Under the pieces are notes generated by a model that was not told where the DNA came from, did not search any database, and worked only from the letters and a program-made list of their open reading frames with translations. Shown piece by piece: positions 27,003-35,717 of a stretch of DNA of 64,000 nucleotides. The stretch comes from GCA-2737725 sp033763995 (GTDB taxonomy: Bacteria; Pseudomonadota; Alphaproteobacteria; Rhodospirillales; Rhodospirillaceae). The position numbers were made by a program, and so were the translations under genes. The stretch's first letter is position 1, and each line of letters begins with the position of its first letter. Location of the stretch: the NCBI GenBank assembly GCA_033763995.1, contig JANRJL010000095.1, forward strand, positions 1 to 64,000, in the 5' to 3' direction.

Positions 27003-28061
27003 ATGAAGTTCCTCGACCAAGCCAAGATCTTTCTCGCCTCCGGCGCCGGCGGCAACGGCTGCGTCGGTTTCCGGCGCGAGAAGTTCATCGAATTCGGCGG
27101 CCCCGACGGCGGCGACGGCGGCGACGGCGGCGACGTCATTTTCGAGGCCGCGCGCAACCTCAATACGCTCATCGACTTTCGCTACCGCCAGCATTTCAAG
27201 GCCGAGCGCGGCCAGGACGGCATGGGGGCCAACTGCACCGGACGCGACGGCGAGGACCTGGTGATCAAGGTGCCCGTGGGCACCGAGATCATTTCCGAGG
27301 ACGGCGAAACGGTTCTGGCCGACATGCGCCGCGACGGCCAGCGCGTGCGCGTGCTCAAGGGCGGCAACGGCGGCTTCGGCAACACCCACTTCAAGGGCCC
27401 CAGCAACCGCGCGCCCGATTACGCCAACCCCGGCCAGCCCGCCCAAGAACTGTGGGTGTGGCTGCGCCTGAAGCTCATCGCCGACGTGGGCCTCGTCGGC
27501 CTGCCCAACGCGGGCAAGTCGACGTTCCTCGCCACCGTCACGCGCGCGCGGCCCAAGATCGGCGACTATCCCTTCACGACGTTGCATCCCAACTTGGGCG
27601 TGGCCCATGTCGGCGATTTCGAGTTCATCATCGCCGACATTCCCGGCCTGATCGAAGGCGCCCATGAAGGGGCCGGATTGGGCGATCGCTTTTTGGGGCA
27701 CATCGAGCGCTGCAGCGTGCTGTTGCATCTGGTGGACGGCACCCAAGAGGACGTGGCCGAGGCCTACAAGGTCGTGCGCCGCGAACTGAAAGCTTATGGC
27801 GGGGGCCTGGCCTCGAAGAAGGAAATCGTCGCGCTCAACAAGGCCGACGCGCTGGACGACAAGACCAAAAAGAAAAAAGCCGCCGCCCTCACCAAGGCCG
27901 CGCGCAAGACCGCCCATGTGCTTTCGGGTGTGTCGGGCGAGGGCCGCGAGGACGTGCTGAGGATGCTGGCCAAGATCGTCAAGACCGCCCGCGAAGACGC
28001 CGACGAGAACGACGAGGAGGAAAACGACATCGCGCCCGTGGACGAGAGCTGGCAGCCATGA
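27003..28061 (+). CDS. obgE: GTPase ObgE/CgtA
   Basis: 352 residues. The N-terminal Obg fold (1-160) has the Gly-rich turns GGPDGGDGGDGGDVIFEA and GGNGGFGN. The GTPase domain carries G1 GLPNAGKST, G3 DIPGLIEGA and G4 NKAD. The C-terminal acidic tail (DADENDEEENDI) replaces the OCT domain. It takes part in 50S assembly and stress control. It lies 7 nt after the GNAT pair and overlaps proB by 4 nt. Confidence 0.97.
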   Translation: MKFLDQAKIFLASGAGGNGCVGFRREKFIEFGGPDGGDGGDGGDVIFEAARNLNTLIDFRYRQHFKAERGQDGMGANCTGRDGEDLVIKVPVGTEIISEDGETVLADMRRDGQRVRVLKGGNGGFGNTHFKGPSNRAPDYANPGQPAQELWVWLRLKLIADVGLVGLPNAGKSTFLATVTRARPKIGDYPFTTLHPNLGVAHVGDFEFIIADIPGLIEGAHEGAGLGDRFLGHIERCSVLLHLVDGTQEDVAEAYKVVRRELKAYGGGLASKKEIVALNKADALDDKTKKKKAAALTKAARKTAHVLSGVSGEGREDVLRMLAKIVKTAREDADENDEEENDIAPVDESWQP

Positions 28062-29179
28062 GCGCGTCCGGCCTCACCTCCGCGAAACGACTCGTCGTCA
28101 AGATCGGCTCGGCCCTGTTGGTGGACGATGCCAGCGGCGAACTCCATCGCGCCTGGCTCGACGCGCTCGCCGACGACGTGGCGGCCTGCGTGAAGCGCGG
28201 CCAAGAAGTGGTGCTGGTCACCTCCGGGGCCATCGCCATCGGCCGCGGACCTTTAGGCATGCGCGGCAAGAAATTGCGCCTGGAGGAAAAACAGGCCTGT
28301 GCCGCCACGGGCCAGATGCGCCTGACGCAAGCCTACCAAAACGCGCTCGATCGCCACGGCATCACCGTGGCGCAGGTGCTGGTGACTATCGAGGACACCG
28401 AGAACCGCCGCCGCTTTTTGAACGCGCGCAACACGCTCGACACGCTGCTGAAACTCAAGGCCGTGCCGGTGATCAACGAGAACGACACCGTGGCCACGGC
28501 GGAAATCCGCTTCGGCGATAATGACCGCCTGGCCGCCCGCGTGGCGCAGATGATCGGCGCGGATACGTTGATTCTGCTCTCGGACATCGACGGGCTTTAC
28601 ACCGCCGATCCGCGCACCAATCCTGGTGCTACACACATTCCCGAAGTCCGCGACCTGACGCCCGAGATCGAGGCCATGGCTGGCACCGCGATCACGGGTT
28701 ATGGCTCCGGCGGCATGGTCACCAAGATCATGGCCGCGAAAATTTGCCTGAGCGCGGGTTGCCGCATGGCCATCGTGCCGGGCCAGCCGCTGCATGCCCT
28801 GAAGGCGTTGGAAAGCGGCGGACGTTGCACCTGGTTCATCCCCAAGGCGGAACCGCGCGCGGCTTATAAGCAATGGATCGCGGGCGCCGTGCAGCCCTCG
28901 GGCGCGCTGATCGTCGACGACGGCGCGCTGAAAGCCCTGCGCGGCGGCAAGAGCCTGCTGCCCGCCGGCGTGACGGATGTCGAGGGCGATTTCGAACGCG
29001 GCGACGCGGTGATGGTGCGCAGCGCCGACGGCCGCGCCGTCGCCAAGGGACTGTCGGCGTACTCGGCCGATGACGTTCGCGCCATTGCGGGCCACAAATC
29101 CGACGAGATCGAAACGCTGCTGGGCTACCAGGGCCGCAGCGAGGTGATTCACCGCGATGATCTGGTGATGGAATCCTAA
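28058..29179 (+). CDS. proB: Glutamate 5-kinase
   Basis: 373 residues. The amino-acid kinase domain (1-260) includes VVKIGSALLV, VTSGAIAIG, VPVINENDTVA and LLSDIDGLYTADP. A C-terminal PUA domain (about 280-360) is present, as in full-length ProB. It makes gamma-glutamyl phosphate, the first step to proline. The ATG overlaps the obgE stop (ATGA) and proA follows after 12 nt; an obgE-proB-proA order is typical of alphaproteobacteria. Feedback inhibition by proline is expected from the family. Confidence 0.97.
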   Translation: MSASGLTSAKRLVVKIGSALLVDDASGELHRAWLDALADDVAACVKRGQEVVLVTSGAIAIGRGPLGMRGKKLRLEEKQACAATGQMRLTQAYQNALDRHGITVAQVLVTIEDTENRRRFLNARNTLDTLLKLKAVPVINENDTVATAEIRFGDNDRLAARVAQMIGADTLILLSDIDGLYTADPRTNPGATHIPEVRDLTPEIEAMAGTAITGYGSGGMVTKIMAAKICLSAGCRMAIVPGQPLHALKALESGGRCTWFIPKAEPRAAYKQWIAGAVQPSGALIVDDGALKALRGGKSLLPAGVTDVEGDFERGDAVMVRSADGRAVAKGLSAYSADDVRAIAGHKSDEIETLLGYQGRSEVIHRDDLVMES

Positions 29180-29191
29180 CGGAGTCGCGCC

Positions 29192-30472
29192 ATGGATGGG
29201 TCCAACAGCACAGCCACGGAACTCGACACGCTCATGGACGGTCTTGGGCGTGCCGCGCGAGAGGCCGCGCGCGTGCTGGCCACGACACCCGCCGCCGCCA
29301 AGGACCAAGCCCTGCGGGCCGCCGCTGGCGCACTGCGCGCGAAGAAAGACGAGATCAAAGCGGCCAATGCCAAGGACATGAGCGCGGGCCAAGCCAAGGG
29401 ATTGAGCGCGGCCCTGCTGGACCGGCTGGCCCTGAACGACGCGCGCATCGACGCCATGGCCAAGGGCCTGGAGGAGATCGCCGCCATGCGCGATCCCGTG
29501 GGCGAGGTCATGGCCACGATCCCGCGCCCCAACGGCCTCATCATCGAGCGCGTGCGCACGCCCCTGGGCGTCATCGGCGTGATCTACGAATCCCGCCCCA
29601 ACGTCACGGCCGACGCGGGCGCGCTGTGCCTGAAGGCGGGCAACGCCTGCATCCTGCGCGGCGGCTCGGAGAGTTTTCATTCGTCGCGGGCCATCATGGC
29701 CTGCCTGCAGGACGGTCTGCGCGCCGCGGGCTTGCCTGACACTGCCATTCAGATGGTGCCCACCACCGACCGCGCCGCCGTGGGCAAGATGCTGACCATG
29801 ACCAAGCATATCGACGTCATCGTGCCGCGCGGCGGCCAGGCGCTGACCGAGCGCGTGATGACCGAAAGCCGCGTGCCGACGTTCCTGCATCTCATCGGCT
29901 TGTGTCACACCTATATTCACAAGGCCGCCGACCCCGCCAAGGCGCGCGCCATCACCCTCAACGCCAAGATGCGCCGTACCGGCGTGTGCGGCGCCACGGA
30001 AACGCTGCTGGTGGACCGCGACGTGGCGGCGAAAATTCTGCCGCCCATCCTCGACGATCTCATCAAGGCCTGCTGCGAAGTGCGCGGCGATGCCGACGTG
30101 CAGAAACTCGACGCGCGCGTGAAGGCGGCTTCCGCGCAGGATTGGGACACGGAATATCTGGATTCGATCTTGTCGATCAAAACCGTGAGCGGACTCGACG
30201 AGGCCATCGACCACATCGTCACCCACGGCTCGGCCCACACCGAATCCATCGTCACCGAGGACAACGCCGCAGCGGAAGCCTTTATGGCCCGACTCGACAG
30301 CGCCATCGTCATGCACAACGCATCCACCCAGTTCGCCGACGGCGGCGAATTCGGCATGGGGGCTGAAATCGGCATCGCCACCGGCAAGCTGCATGCGCGC
30401 GGACCCGTGGGCGTCGAGCAGCTCACCACCTTCAAATATAAGGTGCGCGGCAGCGGGCAGATCAGGCAATAG
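29192..30472 (+). CDS. proA: Gamma-glutamyl phosphate reductase
   Basis: 426 residues, aldehyde dehydrogenase superfamily. It has GVIGVIYESRPNVTADAGAL and the catalytic cysteine in RRTGVCGATETLL. The C-terminal GPVGVEQLTTFKYKVRG is characteristic of ProA. It reduces the ProB product with NADPH to glutamate semialdehyde. It is the last gene of the obgE-proB-proA string and is followed by an AT-rich gap and a toxin-antitoxin pair. Confidence 0.97.
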   Translation: MDGSNSTATELDTLMDGLGRAAREAARVLATTPAAAKDQALRAAAGALRAKKDEIKAANAKDMSAGQAKGLSAALLDRLALNDARIDAMAKGLEEIAAMRDPVGEVMATIPRPNGLIIERVRTPLGVIGVIYESRPNVTADAGALCLKAGNACILRGGSESFHSSRAIMACLQDGLRAAGLPDTAIQMVPTTDRAAVGKMLTMTKHIDVIVPRGGQALTERVMTESRVPTFLHLIGLCHTYIHKAADPAKARAITLNAKMRRTGVCGATETLLVDRDVAAKILPPILDDLIKACCEVRGDADVQKLDARVKAASAQDWDTEYLDSILSIKTVSGLDEAIDHIVTHGSAHTESIVTEDNAAAEAFMARLDSAIVMHNASTQFADGGEFGMGAEIGIATGKLHARGPVGVEQLTTFKYKVRGSGQIRQ

Positions 30473-30487
30473 TCGTTATATATCAAA

Positions 30488-30516
30488 TTGTTATTAGTTA
30501 GCTAACTTAATATATT
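30488..30516 (+). promoter_or_regulatory. Promoter/operator of the VapBC-like locus
   Basis: TTGTTA (30488-30493), a 17-nt spacer and TATATT (30511-30516) form a fair promoter. The palindrome GTTAGCTAAC (30497-30506) lies in the spacer, and short ACTAACT repeats follow up to the antitoxin start. This suits autorepression by the toxin-antitoxin complex. Confidence 0.5.
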
Positions 30517-30555
30517 TGAGTGGACTAACTCGATGAATGCGATTAAACTAACTTC

Positions 30556-30819
30556 ATGAAAACCGTCAACACCCACTACGCCAAAACGCACCTGTCGCGC
30601 CTGTTGGCCGAGGCCAGCGCCGGCGAGGAAATTTTCATCGCCAAGTCCGGCGCGCCCATCGCGAAGTTGGTGCCGTTGAGCGCCGCGGAAAAAAGAGGCT
30701 TGGGCTTGGCCAATCGCATGGGGCTGACCATCGACATGACTCATTTCTTCGATCCTTTGCCCGAGGAAGAACTGCGCTTGTGGGAAGGCGAGGGCAGCGA
30801 TTTTGATCTTACTCCTTGA
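30556..30819 (+). CDS. Phd/YefM-family antitoxin
   Basis: 87 residues. The N-terminus MKTVNTHYAKTHLSRLLAEA with GEEIFIAKSGAPIAKLVPL is the Phd/YefM DNA-binding and dimer domain. The C-terminal 35 residues (FFDPLPEEELRLWEGEGSDF) would wrap the toxin. The stop lies inside the toxin gene (17-nt overlap), so the two are coupled. Confidence 0.88.
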   Translation: MKTVNTHYAKTHLSRLLAEASAGEEIFIAKSGAPIAKLVPLSAAEKRGLGLANRMGLTIDMTHFFDPLPEEELRLWEGEGSDFDLTP

Positions 30820-31189
30820 TACCCATGCGGCGCTGTGGTGGTGGACTCGGTCACGAAAACTGACACCGAGCGTCATCGCGGCGATCACACAAGAAGAAAA
30901 TAAAATTTTCTTCAGCACCATCTCGGCCTATGAGATCAATGCAAAATTCAAGCTGGGCAAACTGCCCGAAGCCGAGCCGTTCGTGCATCATCTCGATGCT
31001 CTGATCGCAGATTCGGGTTTCAAGGTTCTTGAACTCTCATTAATCCACGCCCGCGCGGCGGGGTTGCTGCCAGGCCCGCACCGCGACCCCTTCGACCGGC
31101 TGCTGATCGCCCAGGCCCAAACGGAAAAGGCGCACATCGTCTCGGCCGATCCGGTGTTCGCGGCTTACGGCGCGGCGACGGTTTGGTGA
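30803..31189 (+). CDS. vapC: PIN-domain toxin, VapC family
   Basis: 128 residues. PIN ribonuclease acidic residues are visible in LLLDTHAALWWW, ISAYEINAKFKLGKL and the C-terminal HRDPFDRLLIAQA. It starts at a TTG (30803-30805), the only start giving the complete first beta strand with its catalytic Asp. The antitoxin belongs to the Phd group, a common pairing with this short PIN clade. It is likely an RNase that targets tRNA or rRNA. The pair is inserted between proA and nadD. Confidence 0.88.
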   Translation: MILLLDTHAALWWWTRSRKLTPSVIAAITQEENKIFFSTISAYEINAKFKLGKLPEAEPFVHHLDALIADSGFKVLELSLIHARAAGLLPGPHRDPFDRLLIAQAQTEKAHIVSADPVFAAYGAATVW

Positions 31190-31207
31190 CGGCGCGGTCA
31201 TGGGCTC

Positions 31208-31804
31208 ATGAAAAGTTTTCCACGATTGGGCGACCGGCGCCGTCGGCGCATCGGCGTCTTGGGCGGCTCCTTCAACCCGGCCCACGAGGGTCACCTGCAC
31301 ATCAGCCGCGAGGCCCTCAAGCGCTTGGGGCTGCATCAGGTGTGGTGGCTGGTGAGCCCGCAAAATCCGCTCAAGCCCCAGGCGGACATGGCGGACCTGG
31401 CCCAGCGGCTGGCCTCGGCGCGCGCGCTGGCCGCCGATCCGCGCATCGTCGTGGGCAACTTGGAATCGCGCCTGGGCGTCATCCGCACGGCGCGCACCTT
31501 GACCATGTTGCGCCGGCGCTACCCACGGCTCACGTTGGTCTGGCTGATGGGTGCGGACAATCTGCAACAGATTCCCAAGTGGTGGCGCTGGACGCGGATT
31601 TTCCGCACCGCGCGCGTTGCCGTTCTGGACCGCAGCCCTTATTCTTACGCGGCCCTGGCCGGCAAGGCGGCACAGCGCTTCCGCCGGATGCGCACCAAGG
31701 CAGCCCGCGTGGTGCTCAAGCGCCGGTTGCCCGCCTGGAGCTACTTGGGCATTCGCCGCCACGGCGCCTCCTCGACGGCGCTGCGCGCGGCGCAAAAGAT
31801 TTGA
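31208..31804 (+). CDS. nadD: Nicotinate-nucleotide adenylyltransferase
   Basis: 198 residues. The nucleotidyltransferase motif GVLGGSFNPAHEGHLHIS contains the (H/T)xGH-type site. WWLVSPQNPLKP and LVWLMGADNL are NadD-specific. It joins ATP and nicotinate mononucleotide in NAD synthesis. The typical alphaproteobacterial nadD-rsfS-rlmH string follows. A 15-nt tandem repeat (AAGATTTGACGTTT twice, 31796-31824) covers its stop codon. Confidence 0.95.
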   Translation: MKSFPRLGDRRRRRIGVLGGSFNPAHEGHLHISREALKRLGLHQVWWLVSPQNPLKPQADMADLAQRLASARALAADPRIVVGNLESRLGVIRTARTLTMLRRRYPRLTLVWLMGADNLQQIPKWWRWTRIFRTARVAVLDRSPYSYAALAGKAAQRFRRMRTKAARVVLKRRLPAWSYLGIRRHGASSTALRAAQKI

Positions 31805-31847
31805 CGTTTAAAGATTTGACGTTTGACGAGAGAACAAGGAGACGAAC

Positions 31848-32297
31848 ATCACTGCCACGACAGCTCCGCTCGACCTGGAGAAAACGGTCGATACCATTCT
31901 CGCCTCGCTCGACGCCGACAAAGGCCAGGACATTCAGCACCTGGACGTCACCGGCAAGACCAGCATCGCCGACCGCATGATCGTCGCCTCGGGCACCTCC
32001 ACCCGGCAGGTCTCGGCCATGGCCGAGCATCTGGTGACCAAGCTCAAGTCCCTGGGCGTGCGCGTACGCAGCGAGGGCCAGACCAACGGCGATTGGGTGC
32101 TGGTGGATGCGGGCGACGTCATCGTGCACATCTTCCGCCCCGAAGTGCGCGCCTTCTACAGCATCGAAAAGCTCTGGGCCGCCACGCCTGTACTGAAGGC
32201 CACGCCCGCAGCGGCGGCCAAACCCGCCAAGGCCAAAGGCACCAAGGCCAAGGCGGCAAAGCCCCCCGCGCGCAAATCCGCCAAGAAGGGCAAGTAG
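31848..32297 (+). CDS. rsfS: Ribosome silencing factor RsfS, probable AUC start
   Basis: 149 residues if started at ATC 31848. The family core is plain: DIQHLDVTGKTSIADRMIVA followed by SGTSTRQ and later WVLVDAGDVIVHIF. The core begins upstream of the first in-frame ATG (31977), which would remove the first strands. There is no ATG, GTG or TTG before it back to the in-frame stop at 31824. AAGGAG (31836-31841) lies six bases before ATC, ideal spacing. The C-terminal Ala/Lys tail (about 40 residues) is an extension. RsfS binds L14 and blocks subunit joining. A sequencing error (ATC for ATG) is the alternative. Confidence 0.88.
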   Translation: MTATTAPLDLEKTVDTILASLDADKGQDIQHLDVTGKTSIADRMIVASGTSTRQVSAMAEHLVTKLKSLGVRVRSEGQTNGDWVLVDAGDVIVHIFRPEVRAFYSIEKLWAATPVLKATPAAAAKPAKAKGTKAKAAKPPARKSAKKGK

Positions 32298-32325
32298 CGT
32301 GCTCCGCCCAGGGTGAACGCATAAC

Positions 32326-32784
32326 GTGCGCATTCTCATTCTCGCCGTGGGCAAGTCCAAGCCGGGCCCGGAGCGCGACTTGCTGGCGCATTACGCCGAG
32401 CGATTGTCCTGGGGCCTGGACGTGAAGGAAATCGAAATCCGCAAGGAGTCGTCGCCCGACGTGCGCAAGGCCAAGGAGGCCGAAGCGCTGCTGGCCGCCG
32501 TGCCCGCGGGGGCCACCATCGTCGCCCTGGACGAACGCGGCAATTCCGAGACCAGCGAATCCTTCGCCGCGCGCGTGCGCGGCTGGCGCGACGGCGGGGT
32601 GAAGCACTTGGCCTTCCTCATCGGCGGGGCCGACGGCCATGGCGAGGCGGTGCTCAAGCGCGCCCATGCGCGCCTCTCGCTCGGTGTCATGACCTGGCCC
32701 CACATGCTGGTGCGCGGGCTTCTGGCCGAGCAACTTTACCGCGCGCAGTGTATCATCTCCGGCCATCCTTATCATCGCGCCTGA
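32326..32784 (+). CDS. rlmH: 23S rRNA pseudouridine1915 N3-methyltransferase
   Basis: 152 residues. The SPOUT-fold markers are AHYAERL near the start, VALDERGNSETSESFA, FLIGGADGHGE and the C-terminal LLAEQLYRAQCIISGHPYH with the usual PYHR ending. It methylates pseudouridine 1915 in helix 69. The start is GTG at 32326. It follows rsfS by 28 nt, the usual order. Confidence 0.95.
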   Translation: MRILILAVGKSKPGPERDLLAHYAERLSWGLDVKEIEIRKESSPDVRKAKEAEALLAAVPAGATIVALDERGNSETSESFAARVRGWRDGGVKHLAFLIGGADGHGEAVLKRAHARLSLGVMTWPHMLVRGLLAEQLYRAQCIISGHPYHRA

Positions 32785-32795
32785 TTTCACAAAGC

Positions 32796-33716
32796 ATGAC
32801 CACCGTTCGCATCACCTATAGCGGCGCGCCGCTGGACCGCGCGGCCGCCTTGCGCGCCGACGACGCCAAGGTGCGCGCGCTGCTCATGGGGCCAAGTGCG
32901 CGCATCGTGCCGGTGTGGAACCAGCGCCATTTGTTCGATGCCGCGCAGCGCGCCGTGGCGTTGACCTTCGATGCGCTGGCCGACGTGGCGCTGTCGGAAT
33001 CCCCGCCCGTGTTTCTGGGCTTGCTGAACGGCGAGGCGTGGTTTGCCTTGAGCATGGCGCCTTCGGAAACACCGCCCACGCTGCCCACGCCGGGCGAGTT
33101 CCGCACGCTCAATGAAGTGGTCACGCTGCTGCCCGCCGACGAGGCCTCTATTCTGGCCTACGCGCGAGCCATGACCATCTGGCACGACAATCACCGCCAT
33201 TGCGGCAAGTGCGGCGCCGCGACGCAAGCCACCGAGAACGGCCATAGCCGCACCTGCACCAACGCGGCTTGCGCGCACCGTGCCTATCCGCGCACGGACC
33301 CGGCGGTGATCACGCTGGTGGAGGACCCCACGGGCACGCGTGCGCTCTTGGGCCGCCAGGCGCGCTGGGTGAACGGCATGTACTCGGTCATCGCCGGCTT
33401 CGTGGAACCGGGCGAGAGCCTGGAAGAAACCGTGATCCGCGAGACCTACGAGGAAACCGGAATACGTGTCGCCGACGTGCGTTATCAGGCGAGCCAGCCG
33501 TGGCCGTTTCCGTCGTCCATCATGTTGGGCTTCCGCGCCAAGGCGCTGACCACCGCGATCAGCCTGGACGACAACGAACTGGAGGACTGCGCCTGGTTCA
33601 CACGCGAGGAGCTGCGCAGCTTCGGCCAGGCGGGCGGCCCCTTCGCCGAGCGGCGCTTGCCCAACCCCTTTTCCATCGCGCGCTATTTGCTCAACGGCTG
33701 GCTGGCGGAGGGGTAA
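32796..33716 (+). CDS. nudC: NADH pyrophosphatase / RNA de-NADding enzyme NudC
   Basis: 306 residues. The zinc ribbon CGKC...CTNAAC (about 130-155) precedes the Nudix box GFVEPGESLEETVIRETYEE. The NADH-specific SQPWPFPSSIM motif follows. The N-terminal 120 residues are the variable NudC domain. It hydrolyses NADH, or the NAD cap of RNA, to the mononucleotides. I chose the ATG at 32796, 11 nt after the rlmH stop, where family similarity begins. Confidence 0.93.
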   Translation: MTTVRITYSGAPLDRAAALRADDAKVRALLMGPSARIVPVWNQRHLFDAAQRAVALTFDALADVALSESPPVFLGLLNGEAWFALSMAPSETPPTLPTPGEFRTLNEVVTLLPADEASILAYARAMTIWHDNHRHCGKCGAATQATENGHSRTCTNAACAHRAYPRTDPAVITLVEDPTGTRALLGRQARWVNGMYSVIAGFVEPGESLEETVIRETYEETGIRVADVRYQASQPWPFPSSIMLGFRAKALTTAISLDDNELEDCAWFTREELRSFGQAGGPFAERRLPNPFSIARYLLNGWLAEG

Positions 33717-33780
33717 GACACACGGGTGTCATCCGGGGATTTATTTCCAAGAGATTCACTCGCTTCTGCCACACTCTCCT

Positions 33781-33870
33781 TGTCATGCTCGTGCTTGACA
33801 CGAGCATCCAGGGTCACAAACTCCATCGAGCATGAAACCCTGGGTCCTCGCGTCAAGCGCGAGGACGACA
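33781..33870. repeat. Intergenic palindromic repeat element
   Basis: Arms 33781-33814 and 33837-33870 (34 nt each) are inverted copies of each other at about 28 of 34 positions. Each arm is itself a small hairpin around GCTTGAC (GCTCGTG/CACGAGC; CCTCGCG/CGCGAGG), joined by a CCAGGGT block. Such compound palindromes are dispersed in many alphaproteobacterial genomes. It sits between the convergent nudC and methyltransferase genes. Confidence 0.65.
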
Positions 33871-33881
33871 GCGGAATGAGA

Positions 33882-34529
33882 TCAGGCCTTCTTGAGCGTC
33901 AAGGAAAGCAATCGCGGCGGATCGGATGTTGCCGCTCCTTCGTCGCGCCATTCGTCGAGCCGGGACACGCCGAGCCCCGATGCCAGCGCATCGTTCACAT
34001 AGTCGGACACGTCGTGGCGATAAGCGGGCACGTCGACGCGCCGGCCGTTTGTATCGGTGAAGTTCGCTTGCTTGCCCAGCATTTGCCGCGCCGGGTGCAG
34101 CTCGCACACATAGAGCACCCCGCCGGGGCGCAGCACGCGCGCGGCCTCGGCGAAGATCGGCGCGAGACGCGCGATATGCTCCAGCACCAGGCAACAGACC
34201 ATCACGTCGGCTGACGCATCCCGCAGTGGCCACGCCACCGTGAGATCGCAACGCTGGAATGTCACATGTGTCGCGGTGACGCGCATGCGGGCTTGGGCCA
34301 ACATACCCTCGGAATAGTCGAGCGCCGTGACATGGCGGGCGTGCTCGGCCAGCCAGATCGTGTTCAGCCCGGTGCCGCAGCCGATTTCCACGACGTCGGC
34401 CAGGGCGATGGGCAAGCCCATTTGGCGCAGCATCGTTGCGCTCAAATCGCGCGTGCGGTTTTCCACAGCGTCGTAAGTGGGCGACCAGGCGTCGTAGGCT
34501 TGGGCGATCCGATGGGCGTCGGGCTGCAT
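33882..34529 (-). CDS. SAM-dependent class I methyltransferase
   Basis: 215 residues. Motif I VVEIGCGTGLNTIWLA and the post-motif acidic residue in VTALDYSEGML bind SAM. LRPGGVLYVCELHPARQM is typical of the UbiE/Methyltransf_11 group. The substrate cannot be told from the sequence. The ATG at 34529 is preferred, because longer starts add only low-complexity sequence. Confidence 0.85.
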   Translation of the reverse strand: MQPDAHRIAQAYDAWSPTYDAVENRTRDLSATMLRQMGLPIALADVVEIGCGTGLNTIWLAEHARHVTALDYSEGMLAQARMRVTATHVTFQRCDLTVAWPLRDASADVMVCCLVLEHIARLAPIFAEAARVLRPGGVLYVCELHPARQMLGKQANFTDTNGRRVDVPAYRHDVSDYVNDALASGLGVSRLDEWRDEGAATSDPPRLLSLTLKKA

Positions 34530-34707
34530 TCGTGATATACTTAACTCATGACCCACGTGGCGCACATGCGCCGCCGGGCGACGAGTGGCCGGCGGTTGCG
34601 AGGTGTCCTTTTGGCGCCGGGGCAGGGCTTTATCTGCCGCACGTTTTTCCCCACAATCCACGGCAGAAAAATTTTCCAAGATTTCACGGACTCACGCCAC
34701 AGCTCCG

Positions 34708-34741
34708 CCTGTTATTTTGGAATCCTTCCTGAAATAACAGG
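34708..34741. other. Perfect 10-bp hairpin between pheA and the methyltransferase gene
   Basis: CCTGTTATTT (34708-34717) and AAATAACAGG (34732-34741) are perfect inverted copies with a 14-nt loop. No T-run follows in either direction, so an operator, processing site or rho-dependent stop is as likely as a terminator. The rest of the 291-bp gap shows nothing recognisable. Confidence 0.45.
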
Positions 34742-34820
34742 TGGAACAGGCGACCATTGGTTGCAAATGGGTGCTCAAAACGCCCATCCGCGCGAAATTT
34801 TTGCGCGAGAAATTTCCCGT

Positions 34821-35708
34821 TTAGCGGCCCTTGAACCGAAACGGATCGGCCGGATAAGTGCCCAGGAAATCCACCCGCTCGGTGTAGAGCCCCAGGTCCA
34901 TGAGAGCATGCTTGAAGCCCTTCTCGTCGGGGCGGCCTTCCACCTCGGCGTAGAACTCCGCCGACTTGAAGAAGCCGCCGACCATGTAGCTTTCAAGCTT
35001 GGTCAGGTTGATGCCGGCGGTCGCAAACCCGCCCAAGGCCTTGTACAGCGCCGCCGGCACGCTTTTGAGACGGAAGATCATGGAGGTGACGCAAGCCTCG
35101 CCCGGGCGGGGCGCGATCGGCTCGCGCGCCATGATGAGAAAGCGCGTGGTGTTGTGCTTCTCGTCCTCGATGTTGGCCTTCAGCGACTTGAGGCCATAGA
35201 TCTGCCCCGCCGAGGCCGAGGCGATGGCGGCCACGGTTTTGTCCTGGCGCTGGGCGACGTCGCGCGCGGCCCCCGCCGTGTCGGTGGCGACGACGGCTTT
35301 CAGTTTATGCGTGCGCAAGAAATTGCGGCACTGGCTCAGCGCATGAATGTGACTCTCGGCGGTCTTGAGCGTTTTCAGCGACGCGCCCGGCACGACGAGC
35401 AAGTGATGATGGATCGGCTGGAAGTGCTCGCCGACGATCTTGAGGCCCGAGCCCGGCAGCAGGTGATGTACGTCGGCGACGCGGCCCGCGACGGAATTGT
35501 CCACCGCGATCATGGCCAGCTTGGCTTTACGATCGTGCACGGCGGCGATGGCGTCTTCGAAGGTCGCGCAGGGCAGCGGCGTCATGCCGGGAAAGCGCAT
35601 GCGGCAGGCATGATGCGAGTAAGACCCGATCTCGCCCTGGAACGCGATCTTGCCGCGAGAGGCGATCTTGCCAAGCGGGGGCAAACGAGAGCTGGGCTTG
35701 CGTGCCAT
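34821..35708 (-). CDS. pheA: Prephenate dehydratase
   Basis: 295 residues. The catalytic domain begins IAFQGEIGSYSHHACR and contains CATFEDAIAAV and the conserved DNSVAGRV region. The C-terminal ACT domain (about 200-285, VPAALYKALGGFATAGINLT then KLESYMVG) should bind Phe for feedback inhibition. It converts prephenate to phenylpyruvate. There is no chorismate mutase domain, as is usual in alphaproteobacteria. It follows kdsB by 9 nt on the - strand. Confidence 0.95.
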   Translation of the reverse strand: MARKPSSRLPPLGKIASRGKIAFQGEIGSYSHHACRMRFPGMTPLPCATFEDAIAAVHDRKAKLAMIAVDNSVAGRVADVHHLLPGSGLKIVGEHFQPIHHHLLVVPGASLKTLKTAESHIHALSQCRNFLRTHKLKAVVATDTAGAARDVAQRQDKTVAAIASASAGQIYGLKSLKANIEDEKHNTTRFLIMAREPIAPRPGEACVTSMIFRLKSVPAALYKALGGFATAGINLTKLESYMVGGFFKSAEFYAEVEGRPDEKGFKHALMDLGLYTERVDFLGTYPADPFRFKGR

Positions 35709-35717
35709 GGCCGCCCC

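Noticed and set aside
28253..30469. A 738-codon open frame antisense to proB and proA
   Set aside because: His/Gly/Ala-rich translation with no domain, opposite two clear enzymes; a codon-bias artefact.
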